DNA of 64,000 nucleotides. It comes from Paulinella micropora. Lineage: Eukaryota > Cercozoa > Imbricatea > Euglyphida. Positions 61,791 to 64,000 of the stretch are shown one piece after another. Both the position numbers and the translations under genes were made by a program. The DNA lies in assembly GCA_009731375.1 (NCBI GenBank), contig BJOX01000338.1:377552-441551 (forward strand). Reading direction: 5' to 3'. Positions within the stretch are counted from its first letter, which is position 1; every line of letters starts with the position of its first letter. The notes beneath the pieces are model-generated. The model was not told where the DNA came from, made no database searches, and worked only from the letters and a program-made list of their open reading frames with translations.

Positions 61791-61920
61791 TATGTGTAAG
61801 TACTTGTGTATGTGTATGTGTATGTGTGAGTATGCGTCTTATCCACCTACCTACCTACCTACCTATCCACCTACCTACCTACCTATCTACCTACCTATGT
61901 ACCTACTTACCTACCTACCT
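61791..61920. repeat. TATGTG and CTAC microsatellite in right flank
   Basis: TATGTG units (61791-61835) continue the array found at 39948-40105, then CCTACCTAC units to 61918. Confidence 0.85.
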
Positions 61921-62090
61921 TCTTCTTCGTTCTTCGTTTTTATTGAGAGAACAATTTTTACAATCGGACTCAAGGATCGTCCACGTGAAAAGTATAGCTA
62001 TTAAGTCATACCTTTATCTAAGGTGGAAACCTAGTTATTAAATCGAGCGTATTGATTGAAAGTATTAATATTAGGTCGCTTGGTATTAAT
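61921..62090. repeat. 165-bp repeat, copy 1
   Basis: Shares with 63163-63330 the order TTTTTATTGAGAGAACAATTT, ACTCA.GGA.CGTCCACGTG, AAAAGTATAGCTA, CTTTATC.AAGGTGGAAACC, TAGTTATT, at about 85-90 percent identity. Same orientation. It may be the end of a retroelement unit. Confidence 0.75.
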
Positions 62091-62501
62091 CTTATTAATA
62101 TTAATGTTTCTGTTTAGATATGTTGCGTAATATGTAGCTTAAGTATTCATGTTATTAATATTAATGTTTATGTTTGCATCAGTAGTAATATACTAGAATG
62201 ATCGGAGTGAGTGAAAATTAGTAGTTCAGTGAATATGTCTGGACAGTAGTATGAGAAGGGAGAGGGAAAAAAAAAAGGAGAGAGAGAGAGAGAGAGAGAG
62301 AAAAGAGAGTGGCAAGTGAAGGAGTGGTTTGTTGGTGTGGTTGGGAGACCATATTCGTTGGACGGAGTCCGGCGGAGGATTCTTCAAAGACCATGCTGGT
62401 GGATGGTTGCTGTTGTGTGTGTGTGTGTGTGTTTTTTTTTTATATAAACTTATTTATGCATATATAAATATATATATGTATGCATATAAGTTAATTATTA
62501 A
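62091..62501. other. gene-free AT-rich stretch
   Basis: Imperfect repeats of ATTAATATTAATGTT, a GA run at about 62279-62300, GT and T runs and an AT microsatellite. It could be the 3' tail region of the minus-strand LINE. Confidence 0.5.
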
Positions 62502-62536
62502 TTAATTAATTAATTTTTTTTTTGTTTTTGTTGTTT

Positions 62537-62570
<34 letters not shown>

Positions 62571-63092
62571 GTAGTCATTGTTGTTATTATTATCATTATT
62601 ATTATTATGTTTTTGTTGTTCTAGGAGGTGAGCTTTTATCCGCTTTTTGAAGATGTTGAGTGATGTTGTGTCCTTGATATCTTGTGGGAGTTGGTTCCAT
62701 TGATGCAGGAACAGTTTTGTTTGATATGGGGTGTTGTGGTCGATGAATAAGTTGCTTTTGATTGAGTGTCGAGTATGGTATGAATGGATATGATTTGTTG
62801 GGGTGAAGGTGTTGTCGTGTAGTGGTCTGTTGAGTTCTTTGGCGGGATGGATGAATGGGTGGATTTCTATACAAACTCTTAGTTTATATAGTTGAGTGAT
62901 ATCAAGGATTTCGAGTTGGTCGAGGAGCGGTTTAGTATGTGATCGGTAATGAGTCTTGGCTATTATTCTGATGATTTTTTTATGTATTTTTATGAGTGGT
63001 TGTATGTATTTTTTGTTTTTGTCATGGGTCCCCCAGATGGAGATGTGTTGAATGAGATGAGGGAAGATGTGCGTGTAGTATAGTTGTTTCAT
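62502..63092 (-). pseudogene. LINE reverse transcriptase, C-terminal fragment
   Basis: The 196-aa minus-strand ORF has LYYTHIFPHLIQHISIWG, HKKIIRIIAKTHYRSHT, LLDQLEILDITQLYKLRV and a final F-x-W-N-x-L-P region (HQWNQLPQDIKD), the part after the palm domain in Jockey/CR1/L2-type non-LTR elements. The catalytic RT motifs are absent, so the element is 5'-truncated as is usual for LINEs. The last residues are Asn- and Thr-His-coding repeats and not part of the protein family. Confidence 0.75.
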
Positions 63093-63162
63093 GATTGTTG
63101 TGTGGAGAAATTGTTGTGCGTATCGGAGAGAAGTGATTGTTGGCCTACCTCTCTCTCTCTCT

Positions 63163-63321
63163 TCTTCTTCTTCGCTTTTATTGAGAGAACAATTTTTTAC
63201 AATTGGACTCAGGGAACGTCCACGTGAAAAGTATAGCTAGTAAGTTATACCTTTATCAAAGGTGGAAACCTAGTTATTCAGTTGAGTGTATTAAGGAAGA
63301 TATTAATATTAAAATTAGTAT

Positions 63322-63330
<9 letters not shown>
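63163..63330. repeat. 165-bp repeat, copy 2
   Basis: Second copy of the repeat at 61921-62090, same orientation, 1.24 kb apart, so the LINE fragment lies between the two. Confidence 0.75.
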
Positions 63331-63353
<23 letters not shown>

Positions 63354-63430
63354 CTATATATACATGTATATATATATTTATACATACATGTATACATATA
63401 TATATATATATATGTACATATATGTATACA

Positions 63431-63470
<40 letters not shown>

Positions 63471-63623
63471 TATATACATATATATGCATATATATATCCA
63501 TCTAATCTAATCTACCTGCTGCTCGGTAGCGCGAAGGTGGAGGAGGCGTGACTGTACGGCGTGAAGCAAACCACACCGCATTCCTTGTCGCACCTCACCG
63601 GCCTATGTGGTCAAGTTTCCTTT

Positions 63624-63668
<45 letters not shown>

Positions 63669-63726
63669 CTATCTATATATCTATCTATCTATCTATCTAT
63701 CTATATCTCTCTCTCTCGCTCGCTCG

Positions 63727-63764
<38 letters not shown>

Positions 63765-63794
63765 CTCTCTCTCTCGCTCTCTCTCTCTCTCTCG

Positions 63795-63837
<43 letters not shown>

Positions 63838-63853
63838 GATCTCTCTATCTATC

Positions 63854-63900
<47 letters not shown>

Positions 63901-64000
63901 CTCTCTCTCTCTCTCACACACACACACGCACACACACACACGCACACACACGCACACACACACACACACACGCACGCACGCACGACGCACACACACAGCA
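63331..64000. repeat. microsatellite block (CT, AT, CTAT, CA) at window end
   Basis: Runs of TA, CTAT, CTCT and CA. One unique island at about 63508-63620 (CTGCTGCTCGGTAGCGCG...) has no gene that I can support. Confidence 0.85.

Overview
The window is nuclear DNA of a single-celled eukaryote, probably an alga or another protist. Genes carry GT-AG introns, there are Ty1/copia, Ty3/gypsy and LINE retroelements, and microsatellites are extremely abundant. The lineage cannot be fixed from the sequence alone. The assembly has four N gaps (3191-3200, 16279-16827, 53635-53644, 54640-54649) and several one-base frameshifts, some in homopolymers, so some broken genes may be assembly errors rather than real decay.

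Layout. 1-5.9 kb: a decayed copia retrotransposon cut by the window edge. 5979-17309: a Ty3/gypsy element with 218-bp LTRs and an ATTT target duplication, inserted inside one terminal repeat of a roughly 400-bp MITE-like element. Its gag and pol share one frame, separated by a single UGA in the readthrough context UGA-CUAG. 18.2-18.4 kb: a diverged solo LTR of a related family. 18574-21464 (minus): a host gene fusing a PPPDE (DeSI-type) peptidase to a PUL domain. 19.9-20.3 and 21.9-24.5 kb: TATG-family microsatellite blocks. 24.9-37.2 kb (plus): a complete host DNA polymerase theta gene, helicase plus family-A polymerase, in about 28 exons whose junction phases all agree. Most of its introns are microsatellite arrays whose repeat unit supplies the splice sites, and three exons have partial tandem copies. 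38.4-39.6 kb (minus): a damaged beta-carbonic anhydrase gene.

40106-61790 is the most interesting part: a 21.7-kb integrated Polinton-like virus (Maverick/Polinton/virophage superfamily). It has perfect 97-bp terminal inverted repeats starting 5'-AG and is flanked by TATGTG on both sides. It encodes an RVE-type integrase, a protein-primed family B DNA polymerase, an A32/FtsK-type packaging ATPase, an adenain-like cysteine protease, penton and major capsid proteins, a phage-like tail fibre ending in an S74 chaperone, another capsid-associated protein, a class-3-type lipase and small basic, membrane and zinc-binding proteins. The order ATPase, small basic protein, protease, penton, major capsid is the morphogenesis block known from virophages and related elements. 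Polymerase, integrase, ATPase and protease are open, but penton and major capsid each have an in-frame stop and the fibre is frameshifted. The copy is therefore probably a defective provirus, unless these are sequence errors.

61.8-64.0 kb: host flank with a 5'-truncated LINE between two copies of a 165-bp repeat, then microsatellites to the end of the window.
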